Source: Flavobacteriales bacterium (GTDB taxonomy: Bacteria > Bacteroidota > Bacteroidia > Flavobacteriales > Flavobacteriaceae). From it: a DNA stretch of 48,873 nucleotides. Below, one piece after another: positions 26,005-35,153 of this stretch. Each line of letters starts with the position of its first letter. Position 1 is the stretch's first letter. The notes beneath the pieces were generated by a model, which was not told where the DNA came from, searched no databases, and was given only the letters and a program-made list of their open reading frames with translations. The position numbers and the translations under genes were made by a program. The stretch spans positions 1-48,873 of the forward strand of contig SGZI01000002.1 of assembly GCA_004213965.1 (NCBI GenBank), given 5' to 3'.

Positions 26005-26957
26005 TTTTTCCTTTTGATTACTTTTTCTGATTTTTCTACAATAGAATTTGCACTAAGACCGTATTTTTCCATTAGTTGAGCTGGGGTTCCAGATTCACCA
26101 AAAGTATCATTAGTTGCAACGAATTCTTGAGGTTTTGGATTGTTTGAAGCCAATACACGAGAAACACTTTCTCCTAATCCTCCTAAATAATTATGTTCCT
26201 CAGCAGTTACAATACAGCCTGTTTTTTCAACTGATTTTAGTATTGTTCCCTCATCTAGAGGTTTAATTGTATGGATATTAATTACATCAGCACTAATCTC
26301 TTTATCATGTAATATTTTAGCTGCTTCTAATGCTTCCCACACTAAATGTCCAGTAGCTACAATTGTTACATCATTTCCTTCTTGAAGTTGTACTGCTTTT
26401 CCAATTTCAAAATTTTGATTCTCTGGTGTAAAAACAGGAACTTTTGGCCTACCAAACCTAAGATAAACAGGTCCATTATAATTAGCAATAGCAACAGTAG
26501 CTGCCTTAGTTTGATTATAATCACAAGTATTTATAACTGTCATTCCAGGGAGCATTTTCATCAGACCAATATCTTCTAATATTTGATGAGTAGCTCCGTC
26601 TTCTCCAAGTGTTATTCCAGCATGAGAGGCACATATTTTTACGTTTTTTCCAGAATAAGCAATCGATTGGCGTATTTGATCATATACTCTTCCAGTTGAG
26701 AAATTAGCAAAAGTTCCTGTAAATGGAATTTTTCCTCCAATTGTGAGTCCTGCAGCAATTCCCATCATATTAGCTTCTGCAATACCAACTTGGAAAAATC
26801 TTTCTGGATGATTTTTTTTGAACTCATTCATTTTTAATGATCCAGTTAAATCAGCACATAATGCAACTACATTGGGATTTGTTTTGCCAAGTTCTGTCAA
26901 ACCATCACCAAAGCCACTTCTGGTATCTTTTTTTTCTGTGTAGTCGTATTCTTTCAT
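26001..26957 (-). CDS. Transketolase, C-terminal subunit
   Basis: The 318-residue product corresponds to the pyrimidine-binding and C-terminal halves of transketolase. It shows TRSGFGDGLTELGKTNPNVVALCADLTGSLK, GIAEANMMGIAAGLTIGGKIPFTGTFANFSTGRVYDQIRQSIAYSG (the catalytic glutamate region), SHAGITLGEDGATHQ and VNIHTIKPLDE. Together with the gene before it, it forms the two-chain transketolase of the pentose phosphate pathway that many Bacteroidota use. The start is immediately after the stop of the N-terminal subunit (26958), so the halves are translated as a pair in equal amounts. Confidence 0.94.
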   Translation of the reverse strand: MKEYDYTEKKDTRSGFGDGLTELGKTNPNVVALCADLTGSLKMNEFKKNHPERFFQVGIAEANMMGIAAGLTIGGKIPFTGTFANFSTGRVYDQIRQSIAYSGKNVKICASHAGITLGEDGATHQILEDIGLMKMLPGMTVINTCDYNQTKAATVAIANYNGPVYLRFGRPKVPVFTPENQNFEIGKAVQLQEGNDVTIVATGHLVWEALEAAKILHDKEISADVINIHTIKPLDEGTILKSVEKTGCIVTAEEHNYLGGLGESVSRVLASNNPKPQEFVATNDTFGESGTPAQLMEKYGLSANSIVEKSEKVIKRKN

Positions 26958-27803
26958 TTAATAATCTCCTAAAGTTTCAGGGTTTTGATTTAAAGCTATT
27001 TCTAATTGCTCATCATTTGGAGCCTTTCCATGCCATTCATGTGTGTGCATCATAAAATCAACACCATTGCCCATAACAGTATTTAAGAGCACACATACAG
27101 GTTTATTATTACCTGTTTTAGATTTAGCATCATTCATTCCATCAATAATTGATTGAACATCATTTCCATTATTTATTTCACATACAATCCATCCAAATGC
27201 TTCAAATTTTAACTTTATATTACCCATATCAACAACACTAGACGTGCTTCCATCAATTTGTTGACCATTGACATCTATTGTTGCAACAATATTATCTATT
27301 TTTTTTGCAGATGCATACATTATTGCTTCCCAATTCTGACCTTCTTGTAATTCTCCATCACCATGTAGGCTATATATTAACTTATTATCATTATTTAATT
27401 TTTTTGAATGAGCAGCACCAAGAGCAACTGAAAGTCCTTGACCTAAGGATCCAGAAGCAATTCTAACACCAGGAAGACCTTCATGAGTTGTTGGATGTCC
27501 TTGCAGTCTTGAATCAATTAAACGAAATGTACTAAGTTCAGAAACATCAAAATAATTTGACCTAGCTAATACACTATAGAACACGGGAGAAATATGCCCA
27601 TTACTTAGAAAGAAAAGATCTTCTTTTGATCCATTCATATCAAAACTATCATTTCTTTCCATAATAACATTAAACAGACAAACAATAAATTCTGCACAAC
27701 CTAATGATCCTCCAGGATGTCCAGAGTTTACCTTATGTACCATTCTTAGAATATCTCTACGAACCTGAGTAGTTAATGCCTGTAAATGATTGATATCTAT
27801 CAT
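26958..27803 (-). CDS. Transketolase, N-terminal (thiamine diphosphate-binding) subunit
   Basis: The 281-residue protein carries the diphosphate-binding half of transketolase. It has HKVNSGHPGGSLGCAEFIVCLF, SNGHISPVFYSVLAR, GSLGQGLSVALGAAHSKK, the ThDP/metal motif HGDGELQEGQNWEAIMYA, and HTHEWHGKAPN at the end. It lacks the C-terminal half, which is the next gene. This is a normal two-gene form, not a frameshift, because each part has its own start and both are conserved this way in the phylum. It is divergent from tgt, with 159 nt between the starts. Confidence 0.95.
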   Translation of the reverse strand: MIDINHLQALTTQVRRDILRMVHKVNSGHPGGSLGCAEFIVCLFNVIMERNDSFDMNGSKEDLFFLSNGHISPVFYSVLARSNYFDVSELSTFRLIDSRLQGHPTTHEGLPGVRIASGSLGQGLSVALGAAHSKKLNNDNKLIYSLHGDGELQEGQNWEAIMYASAKKIDNIVATIDVNGQQIDGSTSSVVDMGNIKLKFEAFGWIVCEINNGNDVQSIIDGMNDAKSKTGNNKPVCVLLNTVMGNGVDFMMHTHEWHGKAPNDEQLEIALNQNPETLGDY

Positions 27804-27942
27804 TCTTTATCGTAGAATTTTGATTGTGTGAAATTAGAATTTTGTTTTACTAATATGAAATTATTTTAAAACCATTTATTAACAAAAACTTAAAATTTAT
27901 AATATTAGAGTTTTATTAAGAATTAATTGGGTTAATGTTATT

Positions 27943-27950
27943 TATATTTG
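27943..27950 (+). promoter_or_regulatory. -7 promoter element of tgt, giving a very short leader
   Basis: TATATTTG is an exact match to TAnnTTTG and ends 12 nt before the tgt ATG at 27963. Transcription starting 5-8 nt past the element would leave a leader of only a few bases. No convincing -33 TTG at N17-23 is visible. Confidence 0.55.
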
Positions 27951-27962
27951 TTTTTCATATTT

Positions 27963-29093
27963 ATGAAATTTACAATTCAAAATACAGATATTAATTCTAA
28001 AGCTAGAGCGGGCATTATAGAAGCTTCTCATGGTAAAATTGAAACTCCTGTCTTTATGCCAGTTGGCACACAAGGAACTGTTAAAGCTGTCCATCAAAGG
28101 GAATTAAAAAATCAAATTAATGCTGAGATAATTTTAGGGAATACATATCATTTGTATTTAAGACCAGGTGTTGATATAATTGAAAAAGCTGGAGGAATCC
28201 ATAAATTTATAAATTGGAGTGGTAATATATTAACTGATTCAGGCGGATATCAGGTTTATTCTTTGGCATCAAATAGAAAAATAACTAATGATGGTGTAAA
28301 ATTTAAGAATCATATTGATGGCAGCACCCATCTATTTACCCCTGAAAAAGTTATTGATATTCAAAGATCAATTGGTGCTGATATAATTATGGCTTTTGAT
28401 GAATGCCCTCCTTATCCATGTGATTATGATTATGCAAAAAATTCAATGAATCTAACGCATAAATGGCTAGATAGATGTATTAAGAGATTTAATTCAACAG
28501 AAAAAAAATATGAATACGAGCAGTATTTATTTCCTATAGCTCAAGGAAGCACATATAAAGATCTTCGAATTCAATCTGCTGAATATATATCAAAGACTAA
28601 CTCATTTGGAAATGCTATCGGAGGACTATCTGTTGGTGAACCTGCTGAAGAAATGTATGCTATGACTGAGTTGGTTTGTGAAATTTTTCCTATAGATAAG
28701 CCAAGATATCTTATGGGTGTAGGCAATCCTATAAATCTTCTTGAGAACATAGCTTTAGGAGTAGATATGTTTGATTGTGTTATGCCTACAAGAAATGCAA
28801 GAAATGGAATGCTTTTTACTTCAAGAGGTGTAATTAATATAAAAAATAATAAGTGGAAAGATGATTTTTCAGCAATTGATAAGGATGATATTACATATGT
28901 TGACAAACAATACTCAAAAGCTTATCTAAGACATCTTTTTTCTGTAAATGAAATTTTAGGAAAGCAAATTGCTTCAATACATAATTTAGGGTTTTATTCT
29001 TGGTTAATTTCTGAGTCTAGAAAACACATAATAGATGGAGATTTTTTAAATTGGAAGAAAAAAATGGTAAAAGTTTTAAATAAAAGATTATAG
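27963..29093 (+). CDS. tgt: tRNA-guanine transglycosylase
   Basis: Tgt replaces guanine-34 with a queuine precursor in tRNAs for Asp, Asn, His and Tyr. The ATG at 27963 (376 residues) is chosen; the in-frame TTG at 27948 lies in the promoter. Family motifs are complete: ETPVFMPVGTQGTVKAV, NTYHLYLRPG, ILTDSGGYQVYSL with the catalytic Asp region, FDECPPYP, GGLSVGEPAEEMY and RYLMGVGNPINLLENIALGVDMFDCVMPTRNARNG. The zinc ligands of the C-terminal part are unusual. The classic CxCxxC segment is not visible where YVDKQYSKAYLRHLF appears, which is how many Bacteroidota Tgt proteins look. The permease gene follows after 4 nt. Confidence 0.94.
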   Translation: MKFTIQNTDINSKARAGIIEASHGKIETPVFMPVGTQGTVKAVHQRELKNQINAEIILGNTYHLYLRPGVDIIEKAGGIHKFINWSGNILTDSGGYQVYSLASNRKITNDGVKFKNHIDGSTHLFTPEKVIDIQRSIGADIIMAFDECPPYPCDYDYAKNSMNLTHKWLDRCIKRFNSTEKKYEYEQYLFPIAQGSTYKDLRIQSAEYISKTNSFGNAIGGLSVGEPAEEMYAMTELVCEIFPIDKPRYLMGVGNPINLLENIALGVDMFDCVMPTRNARNGMLFTSRGVINIKNNKWKDDFSAIDKDDITYVDKQYSKAYLRHLFSVNEILGKQIASIHNLGFYSWLISESRKHIIDGDFLNWKKKMVKVLNKRL

Positions 29094-29097
29094 TTAA

Positions 29098-30183
29098 TTG
29101 AAAATAATAGACTGGTACATATTAAAGAAATATTTAATCACATATATTTCAATTCAAATACTTTTTGTCCCGATTGCTATTGTAGTCAATCTTGCAGATA
29201 ATATTGATAAAATTTTATCAAATAATGTTCCTTTTAATGAAGTATTAGAATTCTACTATAATTTTACTATATATTTTTCAAATTCACTATTGCCGTTATT
29301 TTTATTTCTTTCAGTTATATGGTTCACTTCTAAGTTAGCGTCTGATTCTGAAATTGTAGCATTATATAGTTCAGGATTTTCTTTAAAAAAACTTATTAAA
29401 CCGTATCTGATTGGTTCGGCTATGATTGCATTTGCTGCACTTATTCTTGGAATTTTTGTTGTTCCAGATGCAAGTAGAGATTTTAATGAATTTTCATACA
29501 AATATCTTAAAGGTTCCAGGAAAAACATTGAAGACAAAAATATCTTTAGAAAAATAAATGATAATGAATATATCTATTTGACTCAGTTTAACATAAAAAA
29601 TAATATTGGCACTAATTTTACATTAGAACATTTTCAAGGAAATAAGTTGAAATTTAAGATTAATGCAAGTAATATTAGATATATAGAAAAGGACAGCACT
29701 TATAGATTAACAAATTATACTAAAAGAACTATTACTGACAGTATTGACATCATTTATACAGAAAGAACTTTAGATACGTTATTTTCATTTAATTTATCTG
29801 ATTTAACGCCACTAAATTATATTGCTGAGACATTAAATTATTTTGATCTAGTAAAATTTATTGACCAAGAAAAATCAAGAGGATCTTCTAATATAGGAAG
29901 ATATCAAGTAGTTAAATATAAAAAATGGAGCGTCCCGTTTTCTATATTTATTTTAACATTAATTGCATTTTCTGTTTCTTCAGTTAAACGAAGAGGTGGA
30001 ACAGGTGTTAATTTAGCTTTTGGTATTTCAGTAGCAATGACCTATGTTTTCTTTGATAAGGTTTTTGGGGTATTAGCTCAGCAATCTGATTTTTCTCCCT
30101 TTATTGCAGTTTGGTTTCCAAATTTTGTTTTTGGATTTTTAGCTGTGTATTTATTATATAAAAATGCATACAAGAAACTTTAA
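29098..30183 (+). CDS. LptF/LptG-family permease
   Basis: The 361-residue membrane protein begins at a TTG codon, chosen because MKIIDWYILKKYLITYISI is the standard N-terminus of this family. It has three hydrophobic helices at the N-terminal end, a periplasmic beta-jellyroll domain (about residues 140-265), and three helices at the C-terminal end. Typical phrases are LYSSGFSLKKLIKPY and SVSSVKRRGGTGVNLAFGISVAMTYVFFDKVFGVL. LptF/G pairs with LptB to move lipopolysaccharide from the inner membrane to the Lpt bridge. The partner is elsewhere. The gene overlaps the EamA transporter by 20 nt. Confidence 0.9.
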   Translation: MKIIDWYILKKYLITYISIQILFVPIAIVVNLADNIDKILSNNVPFNEVLEFYYNFTIYFSNSLLPLFLFLSVIWFTSKLASDSEIVALYSSGFSLKKLIKPYLIGSAMIAFAALILGIFVVPDASRDFNEFSYKYLKGSRKNIEDKNIFRKINDNEYIYLTQFNIKNNIGTNFTLEHFQGNKLKFKINASNIRYIEKDSTYRLTNYTKRTITDSIDIIYTERTLDTLFSFNLSDLTPLNYIAETLNYFDLVKFIDQEKSRGSSNIGRYQVVKYKKWSVPFSIFILTLIAFSVSSVKRRGGTGVNLAFGISVAMTYVFFDKVFGVLAQQSDFSPFIAVWFPNFVFGFLAVYLLYKNAYKKL

Positions 30184-31042
30184 ACATTATATCCACCTCC
30201 ATTTCCTGGTCTTTATTGCTGGATTTACCGCAATTTTAGGAGAATTGATATCAGTATCATCTATTCCATTAGTTTGGCATAGAATGCTTATTGCAAGCGT
30301 ATTAACGTTTATATACTTAATTGCTGCTAAGAACAAAATAAGTATAGATTTTAAAACCTTTTTAAAATTTTCTTTACCAGGTATTATTATTGCTTTGCAT
30401 TGGATTACGTTTTTTGAAGCTATAGAACAATCTAATATTTCAATAACCTTAGCTATGTTTTCTACTGCTGCTTTTTTTACCTCATTTATTGAGCCTTTAT
30501 TCTTTAGAAGAAGAATAATTTATTATGAGATTATTATGGGTTTACTAGTGATTATTGGAGTTTATTTAATTACCATGGCTGAAATATCATATTTAAATGG
30601 TATTATTTTAGGTATTTTTTCAGCACTATTTTCTTCATTGTTTTCAGTTTTTAACGGAAAACTTGTAAAAAAATATAGTCCTATTACAATTTCTTTTTAT
30701 GAATTCTTAACTGGAGTAATCTTTATAACATCATATTTATTAATAACTGAATCCTTTTCTAGTGTTTATATAGAAAATATTTTTAGTCTTGACTATTTTT
30801 ATTTGTTTATACTAGGTTCTATTTGCACAGCATATGCATTTATTGCTGCTGTTAGTTTAATGAAATATTTAACACCTTTTACAGTTGTGCTAACATATAA
30901 TCTTGAGCCTGTCTATGGGATTGTATTGGCTATTTTATTATTTCCAAATCAAGAAAAAATGAGTTTTATGTTTTACCTTGGAGCTATTCTTATTCTAACT
31001 ACAATTATAATCAATGCATTTATTAAATATAGAAAGAATTAA
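30164..31042 (+). CDS. EamA/DMT-family transporter
   Basis: The 292-residue protein has ten predicted hydrophobic segments arranged as two EamA repeats. SIPLVWHRMLIASVLTFIYLIAAKNK and SLPGIIIALHWITFFEAIEQSNISITLAMFSTAAFFTSFIEPLFF are in the first repeat. YSPITISFYEFLTGVIFITSYLL and CTAYAFIAAVSLMKYLTPFTVVLTYNLEPVYGIVLAILLFPNQE are in the second. Members export metabolites such as amino acids; the substrate is unknown. The start lies 20 nt inside the LptF/G gene, so translation is likely coupled. Confidence 0.9.
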   Translation: MHTRNFKHYIHLHFLVFIAGFTAILGELISVSSIPLVWHRMLIASVLTFIYLIAAKNKISIDFKTFLKFSLPGIIIALHWITFFEAIEQSNISITLAMFSTAAFFTSFIEPLFFRRRIIYYEIIMGLLVIIGVYLITMAEISYLNGIILGIFSALFSSLFSVFNGKLVKKYSPITISFYEFLTGVIFITSYLLITESFSSVYIENIFSLDYFYLFILGSICTAYAFIAAVSLMKYLTPFTVVLTYNLEPVYGIVLAILLFPNQEKMSFMFYLGAILILTTIIINAFIKYRKN

Positions 31043-31118
31043 AAATAGCGCAATCTATAGCATAATGTATACAAGATTTTATAATTTTAAATATTATATG
31101 TGTATATAAATTTTTTTT

Positions 31119-32072
31119 ATGAATTATTTAGATTTTGAATTACCTATAAAAGAATTAGAAGATCAATTACATGAGTGTAGATCATTAGGAGAAAAGAGTG
31201 ATGTAGATGTTACTGAAACATGTAAAAAGATTCAAAAAAAATTAAATTCTGCTGTAAAAGAAATTTACAGTAATCTATCTCCGTGGCAAAAAGTACAAAT
31301 GTCTAGACATCCTGACAGACCTTATACTTTAGATTATATTAATTCAATTTTTGGAGACACATTTGTTGAATTACATGGTGATAGAAATTTTAAAGATGAT
31401 AAAGCAATGATTGGCGGTCTTGGAAAAATTGAAGATCAAACATTTATGTTTATTGGTCAACAAAAAGGTAATAATACCAAAACTAGACAATATAGAAATT
31501 TTGGGATGTCAAACCCTGAGGGATATAGGAAAGCTCTAAGATTGATGAAAAAGGCGGAAAAATTTAACATTCCAGTTGTTGCATTAATTGATACGCCTGG
31601 AGCATATCCTGGAATGGAAGCTGAAGAAAGAGGTCAAGGTGAAGCAATAGCAAGAAACATTTTTGAAATGACAAAACTTAAAGTTCCTATAATTGTTATA
31701 ATTATTGGTGAGGGTGCATCTGGAGGTGCTTTAGGAATTGGAGTAGGAGATAAGGTTATGATGCTTGATAATACATGGTATTCGGTAATTTCTCCGGAGT
31801 CTTGTTCATCTATTTTATGGAGAAGTTGGGAATTTAAAGAGGTTGCTGCATCTGCATTGAAGTTAACTGCTAAGGATATGAAAAAAATGAAGTTAGTAGA
31901 TAAAATTATTAAAGAACCTCTTGGTGGAGCACATAGAAATAAAGAAAAGACATTCGAAATTGTAAAAGAGGCAATCCTTAATGCATATAACGAATTTAAA
32001 GAAATGAGTTCATCTGAATTAGTTAAAAGAAGGATGAATAAATATTCTAACATGGGAGTTTATAAATCTTAA
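31119..32072 (+). CDS. accA: Acetyl-CoA carboxylase carboxyltransferase, alpha subunit
   Basis: AccA with AccD transfers the carboxyl group from biotin to acetyl-CoA, giving malonyl-CoA for fatty acid synthesis. The 317-residue protein shows the family pattern: [14 protein letters not shown] at the start, [65 protein letters not shown], and [41 protein letters not shown]. It is complete. A small AT-rich hairpin overlaps its stop. Confidence 0.97.
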   Translation: MNYLDFELPIKELEDQLHECRSLGEKSDVDVTETCKKIQKKLNSAVKEIYSNLSPWQKVQMSRHPDRPYTLDYINSIFGDTFVELHGDRNFKDDKAMIGGLGKIEDQTFMFIGQQKGNNTKTRQYRNFGMSNPEGYRKALRLMKKAEKFNIPVVALIDTPGAYPGMEAEERGQGEAIARNIFEMTKLKVPIIVIIIGEGASGGALGIGVGDKVMMLDNTWYSVISPESCSSILWRSWEFKEVAASALKLTAKDMKKMKLVDKIIKEPLGGAHRNKEKTFEIVKEAILNAYNEFKEMSSSELVKRRMNKYSNMGVYKS

Positions 32073-32090
32073 TAATTCTCCTATTATTAA
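32069..32090 (+). terminator. Possible weak terminator after accA
   Basis: TTAATAAT, loop TCTCCT, ATTATTAA form an eight-pair AT-only stem over the accA stop codon, followed by CAATTTTATCTTTTT. The stem lacks GC pairs, so efficiency is doubtful. Confidence 0.35.
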
Positions 32091-32191
32091 CAATTTTATC
32101 TTTTTATTAACAGCTTAAATGTTTATTAAAGGTTAAAAATTTTAAAATTTAATTTCATTTCAAATTCTTTTAATTATCTAAATTAGCCTTA

Positions 32192-33712
32192 ATGAAACCA
32201 TCAACATCTTTTCAGGGTCTTAGAATTGATCATAATTCGATCATTAATTTAGAAAAGGGTAAAATTCCTCCTCAAGCAATAGATTTAGAAGAAGTTGTTC
32301 TTGGAGCTATGATGATAGACAAGAAAGGTGTAGATGAGGTTATAGATATATTAACTCCTGAAGCATTTTACAAAGAATCTCATCAATTTATTTTTGAAGC
32401 GATTCATAAACTTTTTCAAAAAAGTGAACCTATTGACTTATTGACTGTATCTGCCCAGTTAAAGAAGGATTCAAAGTTAGAATTATGTGGTGGAGATTTC
32501 TATTTAATTTCACTAACTCAAAAGGTTTCATCTTCTGCTCATATTGAATTTCATGCTAGGATTATTCTTCAAAAGTATATTCAAAGAAGTCTTATTAAGA
32601 TTTCAAATGAAATTATTATGGATTCCTACGATGAAACAAAAGATGTTTTTGATTTATTAGATAATGCAGAAGCTAAACTTTATGATGTAACTCAAGGAAA
32701 TATCAAGAAATCTTCAGAAACAGCTCAAAACTTAGTTATACAAGCTAAAAACAAAATTGAGTCTATATCAAATAAGCAGGGATTAAGTGGTGTTCCCTCT
32801 GGTTTTAGTAAAATAGATAAATTAACTTCTGGATGGCAAGAAAGTGACTTAATTATTATAGCCGCTAGACCAGGTATGGGTAAAACTGCTTTAGCCTTAT
32901 CAATGGCAAGTAACATATCTATTAATCAAAATATACCTCTTGCTTTTTTCTCATTAGAAATGTCATCTCTACAACTTATTACAAGATTAATTTCATCTGA
33001 AACAGGACTTAATTCTGAAAAATTACGAACAGGTAAATTAGAAAAACATGAGTGGGAACAATTGAATGTTAGGGTTAAAAACCTTGAAAAGGCTCCATTA
33101 TTTATTGATGATACTCCATCATTATCAATTTTTGACCTAAGAGCTAAGGCAAGACGTTTAGTATCACAGCATGATGTTAAATTAATAATTGTAGATTATC
33201 TTCAATTAATGACTACTGGTGGTACATTTAAAACAGGAAATAGAGAGCAGGAAATCTCAACTATTTCTAGAAATTTAAAAGCACTTGCAAAAGAATTAAA
33301 AATACCAGTGATTGCTTTATCACAGCTTTCTAGGCTTGTTGAGGGAAGACAATCTAAAAGACCTCTTCTGTCGGATTTAAGGGAATCAGGTGCTATTGAG
33401 CAAGATTCAGATATTGTTTCGTTTATTTATAGGCCTGAATATTATAAAATAGATACATGGGATGATGATGATAGATCATCAACTGAAGGTGAAGCTGAGT
33501 TTATAGTTTCTAAACATAGAAATGGAGGGTTGGATACTATTAGATTAAGATTTGTTCCTTCATTAGGTAAATTTGAAGACATTGAGAACTATGATTCTCC
33601 TTATGAGTTTCATTCTAAAATGAATGCTGCAGCTAATGATGACACATTTAAACCTGACAGTGATCAATCTTTGCAAGACCCTACTGAAGAAAAATCAGAC
33701 TTGCCGTTTTAA
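32192..33712 (+). CDS. dnaB: Replicative DNA helicase DnaB
   Basis: The hexameric replication fork helicase, 506 residues. The N-terminal primase-interacting domain (about 25-130: PPQAIDLEEVVLGAMMIDKKGVDEVIDIL) is followed by a linker. The RecA-like C-terminal domain has Walker A AARPGMGKTALALSMA, Walker B IIVDYLQLM, and ALSQLSRLVEGRQSKRPLLSDLRESGAIEQDSDIVSFIYRPEYY with the arginine finger. No intein is present. The Asp/Glu-rich tail is ordinary. The gene converges on the DUF2007 gene with 1 nt between stops. Confidence 0.97.
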   Translation: MKPSTSFQGLRIDHNSIINLEKGKIPPQAIDLEEVVLGAMMIDKKGVDEVIDILTPEAFYKESHQFIFEAIHKLFQKSEPIDLLTVSAQLKKDSKLELCGGDFYLISLTQKVSSSAHIEFHARIILQKYIQRSLIKISNEIIMDSYDETKDVFDLLDNAEAKLYDVTQGNIKKSSETAQNLVIQAKNKIESISNKQGLSGVPSGFSKIDKLTSGWQESDLIIIAARPGMGKTALALSMASNISINQNIPLAFFSLEMSSLQLITRLISSETGLNSEKLRTGKLEKHEWEQLNVRVKNLEKAPLFIDDTPSLSIFDLRAKARRLVSQHDVKLIIVDYLQLMTTGGTFKTGNREQEISTISRNLKALAKELKIPVIALSQLSRLVEGRQSKRPLLSDLRESGAIEQDSDIVSFIYRPEYYKIDTWDDDDRSSTEGEAEFIVSKHRNGGLDTIRLRFVPSLGKFEDIENYDSPYEFHSKMNAAANDDTFKPDSDQSLQDPTEEKSDLPF

Positions 33713-33713
33713 T

Positions 33714-33947
33714 TTACGAGTCATTAGATAAATAATTATTAATTATTATTTCCGCTTTTTTAACATCTTGGTTTTTTACTAACAACCTATGTGTAAGTGA
33801 CAAATTAGGCACTGCAAACCCTGCTAATACTGCAGATTTACCTTCATCTTCTACAATTGAGTTTATGTTTGCTTCAGATAGATCAGAAACTAATCTGTTA
33901 ACCTCAATCATTGAGCCTGTAAATATATGAACATGCTTAGTGTCCAT
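33714..33947 (-). CDS. DUF2007 domain protein
   Basis: The 77-residue cytoplasmic protein is a single ferredoxin-like signal-transducing-protein domain: HVHIFTGSMIEVNRLVSDLSEANINSIVEDEGKSA through LLVKNQDVKKAEIIINNYL. Such small proteins are common in Bacteroidota and possibly bind ligands or regulate; no function is established that I can state. It lies just downstream of rplT on the same strand (7 nt), so it is probably transcribed with the infC operon. Confidence 0.8.
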   Translation of the reverse strand: MDTKHVHIFTGSMIEVNRLVSDLSEANINSIVEDEGKSAVLAGFAVPNLSLTHRLLVKNQDVKKAEIIINNYLSNDS

Positions 33948-33954
33948 ATTTGCT

Positions 33955-34299
33955 CTATTTAAGGTTTTTAACTAACTCTTTAAAAGCGTTGGGATTATTA
34001 ACTGCTAAATCTGCTAATACCTTTCTGTTTATCTCAATATTGTTAGATTTTAGTTTGCTTATAAATTCGGAATAAGTCAATCCATTTAGTCTAGCAGCAG
34101 CATTAATTCTCATTATCCATAAGGATCTGAAATTTCTTTTGTTATTTCTTCGATCTCTATATGCATAAAGCATCGCTTTATCTACAGCATTTTTAGCTAC
34201 AGTCCATACGTTTTTTCTTCTTCCGAAATAACCTTTTGCTTGTTTAAGTACTTTTTTTCTTCTAGCTCTTTTGGCTACTGAATTTACTGATCTTGGCAT
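33955..34299 (-). CDS. rplT: 50S ribosomal protein L20
   Basis: The 114-residue protein matches L20 throughout: [71 protein letters not shown]20 is needed early in 50S assembly and in many bacteria represses its own operon. It follows rpmI in the conserved order thrS-infC-rpmI-rplT. The 79-nt gap before it contains AGGTG and CACCT segments that could pair, possibly a control site; this is inference. Confidence 0.97.
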   Translation of the reverse strand: MPRSVNSVAKRARRKKVLKQAKGYFGRRKNVWTVAKNAVDKAMLYAYRDRRNNKRNFRSLWIMRINAAARLNGLTYSEFISKLKSNNIEINRKVLADLAVNNPNAFKELVKNLK

Positions 34300-34378
34300 T
34301 TTTCTATTTTTTTAAATTAGGTGGTTTTTAAAACTCTTTATATACCCAAATTTATGGTTAATACTCACCTGCTAAGAA

Positions 34379-34576
34379 TTATTTAAGTCTTAGCTGTTGT
34401 TTTATATTATCAGTATCACTTTTGTGTACTAATGTCGAATGTGTCAACGCTAACTTTCTTTTTTTTGATTTTTTTGTTAGAATATGACTTTTGAAAGCAT
34501 GCTTTCTTTTTATTTTTCCTGATCCAGTTAGCTTAAATCTTTTCTTTGCACTGGATTTTGTCTTCATTTTTGGCAT
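34379..34576 (-). CDS. rpmI: 50S ribosomal protein L35
   Basis: The 65-residue basic protein has the L35 pattern [41 protein letters not shown]. It is 10 nt after infC and before rplT, the universal arrangement of this translation operon. Confidence 0.97.
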   Translation of the reverse strand: MPKMKTKSSAKKRFKLTGSGKIKRKHAFKSHILTKKSKKRKLALTHSTLVHKSDTDNIKQQLRLK

Positions 34577-34586
34577 TTCTTGTAAT

Positions 34587-35141
34587 TTATTTATTTTTTT
34601 TTGGTGTCACTATCATTATCATCTTTTTGCTTTCTAGTTTTGGTAGCTGCTCAACCGTTCCATATTCTTCTAGCTCTTGAGCAAGTCTTAATAATAATAT
34701 TTCACCTTTATCTTTATATATAATTGATCTTCCTCTAAAAAATACAAATGCTTTAAGTTTAGCTCCGTCAGATAAGAATTTAATAGCATGCTTCTTTTTA
34801 AATTCATAATCATGATCATCAGTATTTGGTCCAAATCTTATTTCTTTTACAATCACCTTAGATGTTTTAGATTTTAAAAACTTTTCTCTCTTTTTTTGTT
34901 CAAAGAGGAATTTTTTATAATCCATAATTTTACATACAGGTGGAACTGCTTTTGGTGAAATCTCAACTAGATCTAAACCTTGTTCGTCTGCAATTGTTAG
35001 CGCCTTACTAGTTGGGTATACACCAATCTCAACATTGTCGCCCACTAATCTAATTTCTAGTGCTTCAATCTTTGAGTTAATCTTATGAGGATCCTCACGT
35101 CTTCTTCTTGGTCTATAAACTTTTCTTCTTAAAGCTATAAT
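34587..35141 (-). CDS. infC: Translation initiation factor IF-3 (AUU start)
   Basis: IF-3 checks the start codon and keeps ribosomal subunits apart. The first in-frame ATG (35045) would cut off about 32 conserved residues. Upstream of it the frame continues through [27 protein letters not shown] to a TAA at 35156-35154, which is the thrS stop read in a different frame context. The only sensible start in that interval is ATT at 35141-35139, 12 nt after thrS. Counted from there the protein is 184 residues, the normal IF-3 length. AUU is the known infC start codon in enterobacteria, where it lets IF-3 repress its own translation; the same control is likely here. The motifs VGVYP-like [23 protein letters not shown] and [10 protein letters not shown] are intact. 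Confidence 0.9.
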   Translation of the reverse strand: MIALRRKVYRPRRRREDPHKINSKIEALEIRLVGDNVEIGVYPTSKALTIADEQGLDLVEISPKAVPPVCKIMDYKKFLFEQKKREKFLKSKTSKVIVKEIRFGPNTDDHDYEFKKKHAIKFLSDGAKLKAFVFFRGRSIIYKDKGEILLLRLAQELEEYGTVEQLPKLESKKMIMIVTPKKNK

Positions 35142-35153
35142 TTTAGATTTTAA

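Noticed and set aside
26001-27803. Frameshifted transketolase
   Set aside because: Each half has its own start and stop, and two-gene transketolases are normal in Bacteroidota.
27880-32115. TTATTAACA motifs as DnaA boxes
   Set aside because: The 9-mer recurs in several unrelated intergenic places and deviates from the consensus, as expected by chance in AT-rich DNA.
35045-35045. ATG at 35045 as the infC start
   Set aside because: It would remove conserved N-terminal IF-3 residues that are encoded in frame upstream.
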